A stretch of DNA of 64,000 nucleotides from Naumovozyma dairenensis CBS 421 (lineage: Eukaryota; Ascomycota; Saccharomycetes; Saccharomycetales; Saccharomycetaceae): assembly GCF_000227115.2 (NCBI RefSeq), contig NC_016487.1:620001-684000 (forward strand), in the 5' to 3' direction. A program made the translations under genes and the position numbers. Of this stretch, positions 1-10,356 are shown one piece after another. Position 1 is the first letter of the stretch; every line of letters begins with the position of its first letter. The notes under the pieces are model-generated. The model was not told where the DNA came from. It saw nothing but the letters and a program-made list of their open reading frames with translations, and did no database searches.

Positions 1-1743
1 GTTCTTACCATTTTGTTTAATTCTTTCAGCCTTTTCTGCATCAGCCATCTTACCATCTTCTTCTTCTTGATCAATGGCTGCTTTGAATGTGTAAAGATCA
101 ACCTTTAATGGATCAATAACCTTAGTCTTGTATGTGAATTTATAACCAAAATAACAAAAGAAGAAAACTGGTAAACCAATGTAACCGGTAATGAAGTTCT
201 TATAATCGAATTGATGGTTTAAGAAAACTGTAAAATTCTTGATCAAGGCAATTAAGCAACAAAAGAATAATGAAAACCAAGCACCGTATGGTTGGAATGG
301 TGCAACATAAGCGAAAGTAGATTTGTCAACACCTTGAGCACGAACAGCTCTATCGAAGCAAATGTAAGTGATTAAGATTGAAATCCAACTTAAAATACCA
401 AAGATGGAAACGACGTTAACAAAATAGTTAAAGATCTTAGCAGATGCAGAAGAAACACACATATAAGCTAATAAACAAAATAGAACTGAAACAGAAAGAG
501 CATAGTATGGAATACCCCATCTGTTTGTCTTCGCAAAGATCTTGGGAGCTTTGTTATCAATAGCCAAACTGTAAAGAGATCTTGATGAGACATACAAGTC
601 AGAGTTACATGCACTGAACACGAAAACTAAGACACATGCATTAATAATATGGGGTAGTGCATTAATACCAGAGTTAATGATTGCAACAACAAATGGAGAG
701 GCAGCAGCAGAGGTACTTGAATTTTTAGCCTTAATCAATAATGGATCATCATAAGCGACACACATACCCAATAGGAAAATACTAATTAAATAGAAGATAA
801 CAATACGGTACATGGTTAATTTGATTGCCTTTGGAATACTTTTCCTTGGATTTTGAGCTTCAGCGGCAACAATACCAGTTAATTCAATACCTAAATAAGC
901 GTAAGTGGCGTAAACGAAAACAGAAACGAATGCAACAAATCTACCAGTATCACCAGTGATTGTCTCAGAATATTCTTTAAATGAACCTGGATGTCTCCAA
1001 TATCTGAAACCTAATCTATCATGATCAGGTCCACCACCTAACATTAAGATGAATAATAGAAGCATTAAACCAAGCATAACAAGAACTTTAAATGAAGATA
1101 ACCAAAATTCGAATTCACCAAAGAATCTAACACCAAAGACATTAATAGATACAATAACGACTAAAAAGATAGTAACCCAAACACCTGGGTTAACTTTTTC
1201 CTTATCGACCCAATATTGAATGACTAAAGCAGCAGCGGTCAATTGATTTGGTGGTAAGATGAAATATTTGAAAAGATAAGCATAACCGACCGCGAAACCT
1301 AAAGCAGGATCACAATAACGGGATGCATAACTAGTGAACCCATCTAATGGGATATATGTAGCCATTTCACCTAAACAAGCCATAGTGAAGAAGACTAGAA
1401 GTCCAACGAATGCGTAAGCGATTAAAGTGGATACTGGACCTGCCAATGCTAGAGATGTACCTGTACCGATTAACAGACCTGTCCCTAGAGAACCACCGAT
1501 GGCGATCATTGAGACGTGACGGGCCTTTAGGGCTTTCTTTAGACGAGTACCTTCAGTTTTACCATCGATGTTATATGAATCATTTTCATCTTGGGAACTT
1601 GCAGAACTTATGTTTCTTTCCAAGTCATCGTTTATTAGTTCTTCTTCTTGGATGGGGAGTTTGAATTCCTTCTTGGGGAGTTGTTCGAAGTATTCTTCGT
1701 ACTGATCAGAAGTACTATTTGAAGGAATCTGTCTGATTGTCAT
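1..1743 (-). CDS. DIP5: Dicarboxylic amino acid permease Dip5, C-terminus cut by window edge
   Basis: Plasma-membrane amino-acid/H+ symporter of the yeast APC (YAT) family; Dip5 is the high-affinity glutamate and aspartate permease. The minus strand is open from an ATG at 1743 to base 1 (581 codons), and about 20 residues are missing compared with the 608-residue S. cerevisiae protein. After an acidic cytosolic tail (about 75 residues) come RHVSMIAIGGSLGTGL (TM1 glycine-rich signature), GEMATYIPLDGFTSYASRY, FKYFILPPNQLTAAALVIQY and HIINACVLVFVFSACNSDLY, all diagnostic of Dip5 rather than Gap1 or Agp1. The visible tail ends AERIKQNGKN, as in Dip5. In S. cerevisiae DIP5 lies beside DIM1; here it is divergent from the Ty element/CRG1 and separated from DIM1, so the block has been rearranged. 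The identification is sure. Confidence 0.96.
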   Translation of the reverse strand, partial: MTIRQIPSNSTSDQYEEYFEQLPKKEFKLPIQEEELINDDLERNISSASSQDENDSYNIDGKTEGTRLKKALKARHVSMIAIGGSLGTGLLIGTGTSLALAGPVSTLIAYAFVGLLVFFTMACLGEMATYIPLDGFTSYASRYCDPALGFAVGYAYLFKYFILPPNQLTAAALVIQYWVDKEKVNPGVWVTIFLVVIVSINVFGVRFFGEFEFWLSSFKVLVMLGLMLLLFILMLGGGPDHDRLGFRYWRHPGSFKEYSETITGDTGRFVAFVSVFVYATYAYLGIELTGIVAAEAQNPRKSIPKAIKLTMYRIVIFYLISIFLLGMCVAYDDPLLIKAKNSSTSAAASPFVVAIINSGINALPHIINACVLVFVFSACNSDLYVSSRSLYSLAIDNKAPKIFAKTNRWGIPYYALSVSVLFCLLAYMCVSSASAKIFNYFVNVVSIFGILSWISILITYICFDRAVRAQGVDKSTFAYVAPFQPYGAWFSLFFCCLIALIKNFTVFLNHQFDYKNFITGYIGLPVFFFCYFGYKFTYKTKVIDPLKVDLYTFKAAIDQEEEDGKMADAEKAERIKQNGKN

Positions 1744-4718
1744 TAATAAATATTTTTTATAGTAAGTAAATAGAGAGTATAATAGAGTTTGAAATTTTAT
1801 CTAATTAAAGGAATGGTTTAAAACAATCTATATGATTGTATAGTGATAGGTAGTTGATTTGGTTATTTGGTTTAATTAACAAGTGTCACAAGAGAATAAA
1901 TACATACAAGAAAACCTTTGCAAGAGCGTAATGATTTATTAGCAGACTGTTAATCTTATATATATGTAAGGTTTTGGACCTTGGAGATAACAAAGAAAGA
2001 TACGATCAAGTTTTTTTTTATTGGCAAAGGTATGTAAAGTAAACAAAGGAATAATAGTAGATGAGATTCGGAATTCTATGGGTAAAGGGAATGACCTTTA
2101 TCATTTTTGCGGGATAGAGGAAGGATAGTGTCAGAAGAGATATGGATGGATAAGAAATCAGCCTTATTGCTCAAAGGAGATACAAATCCGACTGCTCAAA
2201 CTTGTCTGAATTCACCTTGTAAAAAAAGTTCCACATCTCTTTTGAAGGACAGATCGCCAAGATGTGTGACGCTAACAGAAAAGGCCATGGAAATTGATGG
2301 AAATATACTAACCGTGCCATGCCATGCCATATCTTGCCGTCTTCTTTCCCTCAATTTGGTGCGCAATTGAAATAATACAAAGGCGTGTTCGCACCAAAAA
2401 ATGTCAAACAGACGCAAACGATGTTTGTTGGTATATTGAACGCTGAGAAAGCCGCGCCTATTCCTACTGACACCCACTTGCCACACCCATAAGAGCTGTC
2501 CCGCCGCAATCCAAACAAAACAAAATATGGGCGAACCCTCTTGCCGTACTTAGCCGGCCGCCACGGCTCCAAGGTTTTCTTCAAGACGGCCCCCCCCCCC
2601 TCCTCGCTTATCCTGCGGGTACACCACAACGATAGAGGAAAAGAGGGTGTGTGTCAAAAAAGTGCCGCGTTATGTTTCAAACCATGGCTACTTACCCCTC
2701 ACTTTGAGGAGGGGCGATTATGTACTACGCCATTCATCTTCTTCTCCGAGACCTCGAGGAATCAGTCTCTTCCGATAGTTCGGGAAAGGCTGGTTTTCCG
2801 TTACCCGAAGACCGGTTTGGATATTTTTGCGTGGTTTCGTATTCGGAGTTCATACGTACATACCCAGGTGGAACAGAAGTAGGCTATATGTCAGTTGACC
2901 CAGTTGAGAGAGTTATTCACGAAGGTATTCTAACCTCTTACTCTTCTTGATGACACTTTTCCATTGTCTGTGCAAGTAAGAAAGATGAGGATTACTACTA
3001 CTCAAGTTCCCTTTAAAATGCTTGAGAAGACGTCACTAAAAAATAAAACTCCGGCAAACACCCTTTTTCCTCCTTCTTACTTTATTTCCTACGTACGTAC
3101 GTAAGACATTATTTGTAGAACCTTCCTTGGCATCTCTCCTTAGAAACTGGTGATCAGAAGGAATCCAGGTATACTTAGTAATGAAAGTCAAAGAAACAGC
3201 ATTAATCCGTCAGTTCAGATATTAACACGAATTTAACCAACCAGAGCCTATTTCGAGAGTCGGGTTTTTTCATAGTCTGTATACCAAGTGCTGCTACATT
3301 TTGAACATAACGTACATATTTGAGAGGATGTAAATAAGGGGGACAGTGTTTGTCATTTGGTATCTTAACCCTAAAAAAAAAAAAAAAAAAACAAACCTAA
3401 ACTACCTTGTAACTGTTTTTTAATACCTCGGTAACGAACTAAATGTGTTATGTAATGTCCTTTTTTAGAGCTACGGCGCTAAGTAGGTATAATTGTCTTT
3501 TTTTCAAGGACCAAGACTGATCTATTCAAGAGTACTGTAAATATCCTTTTGAATTGTTGACTACTGTCTCTTTACTTCATAGAAAATCAGAAATAGCGAT
3601 GTTCATCACAGAATAACATCGCTACCAACTACAAAATGTTATTCATTGCTAAGCAACAACTGTAACAATTCCATTTATGAAGTTAATATATTTAAAACTT
3701 CTTTGTAAAACTATTGCAACTTATGTGACGTCTAATTGACGTACATTATGAAGTTGTTGATTAATTGTTTATTTTTAGTTTCTAACCTTATTAAAATTAC
3801 CTTTCGTTCAAAGAATGCCAAATAAAAGAACATAAAATCTAAAGGTAAACAAATTTTTTATCCAGGATCCAAGCCTATCTATTCAACGATGCTCGGAGAG
3901 AGTATTGTGACGTTAATTTAGTTGCTCCAACCCATATCTAGGTTCTTAGACTTAAGGATGGGATAGTTGGGAGTAAATATATGTAGTCCCGATCAACGTT
4001 GTTCAATTAGACAACGTTGTGTGAAATATATAACTGGACAGCGTAATAAGATAGAAGACTAGAAACACTCCATTAACACATAAAATTTGTAATTCCGTTA
4101 TACTCTTTCCTACATTCTCCTTTCTGTTTTTTTTTTACAGACAAAACTTTAGGCAGATCATATGACCAATCCTTTCCCCAACTCCCTAAATAAAAAATAA
4201 TGATTTCCTGGTTATCAAAGGGAATTAAGCTCCTTCTTGGTTCCCAAACTTTGTAGACTAGTAGGTACGTCAATAAAAAGTTCCAACTTACAAAGTTCGG
4301 GCTCTACATTTAGAGCTCAAAAACAAAAACACATAAACATTATTTTATTTTTCAAATCTACATATAATTCAAAGAATTACATATTTCTTACATGAATGGA
4401 AAATTTTTCTTCCATTTTGACTATCATAACATAGTTGTGACACTTCAAGATTTCCTCCAGAAAATATAGAATCAAATAATTGATATATTGTGGCGGGAAT
4501 ATTTTATTGCGTGTGTACTGAAACGGGAAATAAGAAAAACCGGCAGATCTTAGAATAACGGCCTCCTTAAAATTGGGAAGTGAAGAAACAATCTCTCGAA
4601 AAATATATATAAATAGGAAGGGGAGCCATAATTTAACTTTACACAGAAGTCCCAATCCAGTTCTGTTTGATAAGTGTAGTGTCTCCCCCTTATGCTCAAT
4701 AAACTTCCACCATATTAA
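1744..4718. other. Gene-less 3 kb stretch upstream of DIP5 and left of the Ty element
   Basis: No convincing gene is seen; the open frames are short, overlap on both strands and have no recognisable protein. It must contain the DIP5 promoter (right of 1743). Visible features are a GC-rich patch at 2505-2625 with an 11-C run (2590-2600), a 19-A run (3373-3391), and two perfect short hairpins at about 3597-3628 and 4002-4027 that resemble LTR-end palindromes. It may be decayed transposon or subtelomere-like DNA, but no homology can be claimed. Confidence 0.6.
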
Positions 4719-5026
4719 TGTTAGACCATGCTTAATGGTCCGTCTGGTGTAAGCCAACGGTCTGCCATTATGTCTGTCTAAATCCGTACACCACCAAGTC
4801 CATCTTACTCATGCCGCATCTCGCCTCGAGAAAAGATGAAGATAAAAAGTGTTTATACATTACAAACACTTATAACTAACACTTATAGTTAGTATTGTAT
4901 AATAGTATATATTATGTATTAGATAGAAGAAACTAAGGAATAATATTTACATTGACTCTCTCTATACTCGATGTCTTCCCCTATTGTTCCCAATACGTCT
5001 GTTGATGTAGGCAACCTGGCTCAACA
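4719..5026 (+). repeat. 5' LTR of the Ty5-like element
   Basis: 308 bp, TG...CA bounded, preceded by ATTAA (4714-4718). It starts with a small hairpin (GACCAT-gctta-ATGGTC). It contains an AT-rich TATA-like stretch near 4900-4920 and the first 18-19 codons of gag (ATG at 4971). It is almost identical to the partial LTR at 10595-10826 and clearly different in its middle third from the LTR at 10050-10345. Confidence 0.9.
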
Positions 5027-5412
5027 GGTTATGAGCCCATCGGTTTCAGGTCCTAATGCCCTTACAATCAAGTTAACAGACGCTTCTAACTATCAAAGGT
5101 GGTTCAACAAGTTAACCAACAAAGTTCTTACCACCAGTGTTTATTGGTTTGAATATCTCCAAAATGGAGGAGTCGTTGACAATATTCAAGCTTTTGCCAA
5201 TCTCTCATCAGCTCAACGCATTACTGTAGCAAGCTGTTTTAATGTAGCCATTAATTATGTTGATCAGAAACTCCTGTTCTGGTACTGCTCAGATTGAAGT
5301 TAGTCACTACTTCGAAAATTCAGATGACGAAAATGCTATTGAGCTATTACAGTTGCTAAAAGCAAAATTCTCTTGTCCAACCGTTTCCATGCTTGTCGAA
5401 AATTTTTCGTAA
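4971..5412 (+). pseudogene. gag 5' part of the Ty5-like element, broken by two frameshifts
   Basis: Codes for the N-terminal capsid region of Gag. The frame from ATG 4971 (MSSPIVPNTSVDVG...) ends at a TGA at 5295-5297. The sensible protein continues in the next frame (GTAQIEVSHYFENSDDENA..., to a TAA at 5410-5412) and then in the third frame, where the long pol frame picks up (NTSNMINTAPIEKRDW...). Each switch behaves like one extra base, near 5266-5280 and 5400-5410. Two separate shifts inside gag argue for mutation or assembly error rather than programmed frameshifting. Family members such as Ty5 use one uninterrupted Gag-Pol frame. Confidence 0.75.
5027..5038 (+). other. Primer-binding site, half initiator-tRNA-Met type
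   Basis: GGTTATGAGCCC directly abuts the CA end of the LTR. It is the exact reverse complement of GGGCUCAUAACC, the anticodon stem-loop of yeast initiator tRNA-Met, not of the tRNA 3' end. This is the Ty5/Drosophila copia mode of priming with a cleaved half-tRNA. The match is read directly; the tRNA sequence is established knowledge. Confidence 0.85.
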
Positions 5413-8400
5413 CACATCAAATATGATTAATACGGCTCCAATTGAAAAAAGAGACTGGGCCGTTAAGCTATCCTCCATCATTCTCACTGATGCTACCGAG
5501 GATGAAACCTCTTATTCTACTTTGCTCAACAATCCCACTTTCCACTCATACCGGAAAAAGATGCTTGATCGTCTTGCTGCATCATTGATGGTCTCTATCT
5601 CACCATCTATTAAAGAAAAGATCCTAGATCGCTATGGCGACGATTTCTCCATCTCTACCGACCAAGTTACTAAGTTATTGGAGCGTAAAGCACCCAACTC
5701 TGGTACTGAGAACAATCAGGTCTTTATTGCTCATGGCAAATACAATGCAAAAAACAAGCACAAAACCTCGAATAGAGAATGTGCAGTTTGCAAGGGCCCA
5801 CATTCACTCGAAAACTGCAAAATTTTCAAGTCGAAATTTCCCCAAGCCCATATTTTCCAAAAAGCAAAGAAGAAAACCCAAATGAATACCTCTCATTATT
5901 CAGATGGTATGAATGACTCCTCTTGGATGGCCATCTCCGACTCTGCTACCACAAATTCCAATGCTACTTCTTCGTCCGCACTTTCCTCCAATCACTGGAT
6001 TTTTGACACCGGTTGTACCAGTCATATGACCCCTCATCGCTCTGCCTTCTCTGAATTCCATACTGATGTCTCTGGGTCCGTCAAGGGTGCTGGTGGTTCA
6101 GTTCGGATTAAAGGACACGGTACTGTTAAACTCAATGGTATCACATTGAATGATGTTCTGTATGTTCCTGATCTTCCAGTCAATCTAATCTCTATTAGAA
6201 AGGCTACTCAGACCTCCAAGAATAAGTTTGTTTTTACCAATGAGAAAGTTGACGTGTTCAACGAAAACCACCGTTTAGTCTTAAGTGGTTCCTTGTGTGA
6301 TGGTTTGTATGTCGTCACTGATGGTACAAATTCTAAAGTAAATACCAAAATCTATAAATATACAGCTAATTCAATCTCTTCTTCTGTTTATCCGCACGCA
6401 GCATTTTCTCTTATTTCTGACCCTCTGGGTCCCTCCTCCATTCCAAACCAAGATGAAGCTATCAAATGGCATTCCCGTCTCGGTCACCCTGGTTTTGAGG
6501 ATTACAATCGTTACGTATCTATTCTCAACTTACCTAAGTTGAAGACTCAGAATCTAACTTTATGTCCGACTTGCTCCTTAAGTAAAGGACTCATCTCTAC
6601 AGGTATCTTATCGACTCAAGAATACAGCTCTCCCCTTCAGCTTATCCAAGTCGATCTTTGTGGAAATTTTAGATATAATGAATTTCAAGCCCACAACTAT
6701 TTTTTAACAATTCGAGATGCTTATTCTCGCTACTACGCTGTCATCCATTTGAAGAACAAATCAGATGCTGCACAAGCACTAATTGACTGGGTTACTGCAC
6801 AAGAAAACTACTTCTCACACAGAGGCGGTTATAAAGTTGCTGCAGTTAGATCTGATAATGGGGGGGAGTTTTGCAATGACCAATTAAATATATTCTTCAA
6901 GAATAAAGGTATTCAACATCAACTAACTATACCACATCAAAGTTTCCAAAATGGGGGAGCTGAACGGGCACATCGTTCCATACAAGAAAAAGCTCGTTGC
7001 TTATTACTTGGTGGTCGAGTCCCTCCTTCATTATGGGCGGAAGCTGTTTCTACCGCAGTATATCTGTTAAACAGAACACCCATCCGAAGCCGTAAGTTCA
7101 AGATCCCTCACTGTGTGTGGTCTGATCTGCCAATCTCCAAGTTCGGTATTAAGCATTTGAAAACTTTCGGATGTGCCGCTTATGCTACGTTACCTCAGAC
7201 ATTGAGAGATGGTAAGTTTGCACCAACTTCGATTAGTGGTGTCATGGTAGGTTACGACTCCGATCACCGAGGTTATAGGATTTTCCACCCTCCATCCAGA
7301 AAAGTCTTTGTCTGTAGTCAAGTTAAATTTGATGAATCCATTTTCCCATTAGAACAGACAAAATCAGTTGAATTATCCCATGATTTTGCCACTTCCACCA
7401 TTTCAGGAGCACCACGTTATCCTCAATCTGGTAGCTCCATATTTGCTCCCAGAAGTATGAAGTTTCCCAAACCATCTATCCCTACAACAGACGTTAGCTC
7501 TGTTGATATTACTGGTAATATCTCATTACCATCCACTGGTACTAACGACAACGTTCCTCACTCTTTATCATTACCCAACTCACCAATTCCAGACGAAGGC
7601 TCTATTCATCAAGATGGTGATCATTTTATGGATGCACCATCTTCTCCTCCTTCTCATCATTCTACCTTTTCAGAAACATCTACAAGTCCAGCATCTGGCG
7701 ATGCAGTCCAAAGTTCATTATCGATGACCCAAAACCACATTGACAGATTAGAGACCACAATTAATGACTTGTCAGATAAAATTACCGCTCTTTCTGAACA
7801 ACATTCATCTTCCCAAGTCGATCCAATCTCTGATCTATCTCATGATCTGATGCAGAACCAAATTGAGACGTTATCTAACCAGGTCGGTAAATTATCCACT
7901 GAACTTCGTCAAAAAGAGCAAACTATTAGTCGCATGCGCCCACATAAAAAGGTTGGGAATCACCGAGTACAAACTACCTATAGAACTCCGAGAGAAAATA
8001 GCATTATCTTGGAAGAAAATGATGTGCCTCAGGCTCAGGTGACCAAAAGACGCCAACTTCCATCCACTGATCCACGAAGAACATTTAATTTTCTTTCAAC
8101 TCAACTCTCTACTATTGATTCCACAGATTTCTCTAGTGTCATTGTCCCACCTGGTATTCTGTATAACGACACGAATAAACCAATATCTGTTTCCACTGAA
8201 GAACTTCATATGCAAGCTGCCAGGTTCACAAGTCAAAACATGCCCAATGAACATTGGAAGCAAGGTCCTTTCCCAGTCGGAGGTAATAAAGCCATTCTTC
8301 CACCTGCTTCCGCTATTCCAGCTAACTCGATCATTCCAGGAGACACCGACAGGAATGACGTTACAACGAGAGTATTAACTGCTCCACCGATGCAGAATAG

Positions 8401-10015
8401 CACATCCTCTTCTTCTGGCACTTCTGGTGTTATTCTGGTCCATCACGCCTTGACTGCTATGGTCACAGCATTTTCATTTATTGCTGACAAGGTCCCAACT
8501 ACTTTCAAACAGATTCTTGTACATCCCGAGTCTGATAGTTGGCTCACCGCATGCCAACAGGAACTTCAAGCTTTCAGGGATCATGACATCTATGAATTGG
8601 TCCGCTTACCTTCTGGCCGTATACCATTAGGTACAAGATGGGTTTTTACCTTAAAAGACAACCATCGTCATAAGGCACGTTTAGTAGCCCAAGGTTTCAA
8701 ACAAGTTGAAGGGATTGACTACCAAGAGACTTTTGCTCCCGTCATTCGGTATGATTCTGTTCGTGTTTTTCTAGCTATTTCGGCCTGTTTAGGATTACGT
8801 GTACATCAAATGGATGTGGACACTGCATTCTTAAATAGTGAAATCGATGAACCAGTGTACGTTAAACAACCTCCTGGTTTTGAAGATCTACAACATCCTG
8901 ACTGGGTCTGGAAATTGAAAGGTGGAATGTATGGTTTGAAACAGGCACCTCTACTCTGGAATAAACACATTCATACTTCCCTTACTTCACTTGGGTTCAA
9001 TCGTCACCCAGGTGAGCACTGTCTATATTATAAGGACACGTCTGAAGGACCTGTTTTTGTTGCATTATATGTCGATGATTTGTTGATTGCTGCTCCCTCT
9101 CCCCGTATTATGAAACTTGCCAAACAAGCGTTGAACAATATTTACTCAATGAAAGATCTTGGTCCTATTAATAAGTTCCTAGGAACCAATTGTTCTCAAG
9201 ATAAAGATGGGAACATTACGTTGAAGATGACTGATTACATCACGAAAGCAACCGATGCCATGGATAATGAAAGTAAAAAACCAACTTACAATCCCATGTC
9301 AGGGGGTAAAGATTACTTCGATATTACATCTCCACCGGTTCAATCTATTAAAGCATACCAAAGCATCATTGGCCAATTATTGTTCATTGCTAATGCAGGC
9401 CGCCCAGACGTTGCCTTTCCGGTATCCTTCTTATCAAGATTCTTAAAAGATCCAAGAGAAGTACATATGGATGCTGCTACTAGGATCATGCGGTACTTAT
9501 ATACAACTAGAGATTATGGTATCAGATATAGGTCAAAATTAAAAAGGCAGCTGACTGTGTACACAGATGCCTCACAAGGTGCTGCATGGGACATGCCATT
9601 TTCCACAAGTGGTTATGCTACTTTCCTAGCTGGTGGTGCCATAACATGGTGTTCAAGAAGAATTAGATCCACAATATGCTTATCTTCCACTGAGGCTGAA
9701 TGCATAGCTGCAAGTGAAGCAGTATTAGAAACAATGTGGTTATATAACCTCTTAGAACATATGGGATACCCACTCTCAGAGAACCTATTGGTGATAGATA
9801 ATGAGCCTGCTATCAAACTAGCATCACATCCCATTCTGCACTCTAGGACAAAACATATTAAGTTAAGATATCACAAGATTAGAGAAGCTGTTGACGACGG
9901 CATCGTAAAAATTGAATATGTTAACACCTTGGACCAAGTTGCTGATATATTAACAAAAGCTTTACCCCAGAAACAGTTTAACCACCTACGTGATAAGCTA
10001 GTTTCCATGTGTTGA
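5393..10015 (+). CDS. Gag C-terminus + Pol polyprotein of Ty5-like retrotransposon
   Basis: A 1540-codon frame, open from 5360; the first codon given here (TTG) is not a real start, since translation would come from gag. Order by residue: nucleocapsid zinc knuckle CAVCKGPHSLENC (about 129-141, CX2CX3HX4C), aspartic protease FDTGCTSHM (about 203), integrase HHCC zinc finger WHSRLGHPGF...CPTC (about 359-395), integrase core with VDLCGNF, RSDNGGEF and NGGAERAHRS (all three acidic residues present), a long S/P-rich linker with a predicted coiled coil (about 781-848), reverse transcriptase with KARLVAQGF and YVDDLLIAA (about 1226), and RNase H with YTDASQGAAW, SSTEAE and IDNEPA. Integrase before RT makes it copia type. 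Pol looks catalytically complete. It ends TGA just before the purine tract. Confidence 0.92.
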   Translation: MSKIFRNTSNMINTAPIEKRDWAVKLSSIILTDATEDETSYSTLLNNPTFHSYRKKMLDRLAASLMVSISPSIKEKILDRYGDDFSISTDQVTKLLERKAPNSGTENNQVFIAHGKYNAKNKHKTSNRECAVCKGPHSLENCKIFKSKFPQAHIFQKAKKKTQMNTSHYSDGMNDSSWMAISDSATTNSNATSSSALSSNHWIFDTGCTSHMTPHRSAFSEFHTDVSGSVKGAGGSVRIKGHGTVKLNGITLNDVLYVPDLPVNLISIRKATQTSKNKFVFTNEKVDVFNENHRLVLSGSLCDGLYVVTDGTNSKVNTKIYKYTANSISSSVYPHAAFSLISDPLGPSSIPNQDEAIKWHSRLGHPGFEDYNRYVSILNLPKLKTQNLTLCPTCSLSKGLISTGILSTQEYSSPLQLIQVDLCGNFRYNEFQAHNYFLTIRDAYSRYYAVIHLKNKSDAAQALIDWVTAQENYFSHRGGYKVAAVRSDNGGEFCNDQLNIFFKNKGIQHQLTIPHQSFQNGGAERAHRSIQEKARCLLLGGRVPPSLWAEAVSTAVYLLNRTPIRSRKFKIPHCVWSDLPISKFGIKHLKTFGCAAYATLPQTLRDGKFAPTSISGVMVGYDSDHRGYRIFHPPSRKVFVCSQVKFDESIFPLEQTKSVELSHDFATSTISGAPRYPQSGSSIFAPRSMKFPKPSIPTTDVSSVDITGNISLPSTGTNDNVPHSLSLPNSPIPDEGSIHQDGDHFMDAPSSPPSHHSTFSETSTSPASGDAVQSSLSMTQNHIDRLETTINDLSDKITALSEQHSSSQVDPISDLSHDLMQNQIETLSNQVGKLSTELRQKEQTISRMRPHKKVGNHRVQTTYRTPRENSIILEENDVPQAQVTKRRQLPSTDPRRTFNFLSTQLSTIDSTDFSSVIVPPGILYNDTNKPISVSTEELHMQAARFTSQNMPNEHWKQGPFPVGGNKAILPPASAIPANSIIPGDTDRNDVTTRVLTAPPMQNSTSSSSGTSGVILVHHALTAMVTAFSFIADKVPTTFKQILVHPESDSWLTACQQELQAFRDHDIYELVRLPSGRIPLGTRWVFTLKDNHRHKARLVAQGFKQVEGIDYQETFAPVIRYDSVRVFLAISACLGLRVHQMDVDTAFLNSEIDEPVYVKQPPGFEDLQHPDWVWKLKGGMYGLKQAPLLWNKHIHTSLTSLGFNRHPGEHCLYYKDTSEGPVFVALYVDDLLIAAPSPRIMKLAKQALNNIYSMKDLGPINKFLGTNCSQDKDGNITLKMTDYITKATDAMDNESKKPTYNPMSGGKDYFDITSPPVQSIKAYQSIIGQLLFIANAGRPDVAFPVSFLSRFLKDPREVHMDAATRIMRYLYTTRDYGIRYRSKLKRQLTVYTDASQGAAWDMPFSTSGYATFLAGGAITWCSRRIRSTICLSSTEAECIAASEAVLETMWLYNLLEHMGYPLSENLLVIDNEPAIKLASHPILHSRTKHIKLRYHKIREAVDDGIVKIEYVNTLDQVADILTKALPQKQFNHLRDKLVSMC

Positions 10016-10040
10016 AGTCATCCATAATACCGCATGGCTT

Positions 10041-10049
10041 AAGGGGGTA
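10041..10049 (+). other. Polypurine tract before the 3' LTR
   Basis: AAGGGGGTA sits immediately 5' of the LTR start TGTTAG at 10050, 25 bases after the pol stop. This is the expected plus-strand primer position in an LTR retrotransposon. Confidence 0.75.
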
Positions 10050-10345
10050 TGTTAGACCATGCTTAATGGTCCGTCTGGTGTAAGCCAACGGTCTGCCATT
10101 ATGACTATCTAAATCCGTACATCACCGCCATTTATCTTAATCCTAGCGCGCTTAGCGTCGAGAAGGGTTGAGTATATAGTGTATGGTTATCATGAGCAAT
10201 TGCAACTATCGCTTATTGTTAGTGTTTACATTATGTATTAGAGAAAAGAAACTAAGGAATAATATTTACATTGACTCTCTCTATACTCGATGTCTTCCCC
10301 TATTGTTCCCAATACGTCTGTTGATATAGGCGACCTGGCTCAACA
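10050..10345 (+). repeat. LTR of a second Ty5-like subfamily
   Basis: 296 bp. The first ~54 bp and last ~100 bp agree with the 5' LTR, including the internal gag start, but the middle (about 10104-10225) is largely unrelated in sequence. Its gag leader differs as well (DIGDLAQQ instead of DVGNLAQQ). It is followed by ATCCA, which does not match the ATTAA before the 5' LTR. Confidence 0.85.
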
Positions 10346-10356
10346 ATCCAGGCTAA

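Larger units (their letters stand above)
4719..10345 (+). mobile_element. Ty5-like Ty1/copia LTR retrotransposon (as assembled)
   Basis: The element runs LTR - gag - protease - integrase - reverse transcriptase/RNase H - LTR, the copia order. The LTRs begin TGTTAGACCATGC and end CTCAACA. The gag ATG (4971) lies inside the 5' LTR, as in Ty1. The primer-binding site directly after the LTR is complementary to the anticodon arm of initiator tRNA-Met, the half-tRNA priming of Ty5 and copia (hemiviruses). A purine tract precedes the 3' LTR. The two assembled LTRs share ends but differ strongly in the middle, and no matching 5-bp duplication flanks this pair: ATTAA precedes 4719 but ATCCA follows 10345. 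The real right end is probably the LTR at 10595-10826. Gag carries two frameshifts; pol is intact. Codon use and GC are like those of the neighbours. Confidence 0.9.

Noticed and set aside
4377..4757. 126-codon minus-strand frame overlapping the left LTR
   Set aside because: Runs across the LTR border, no protein features, AT-rich composition.
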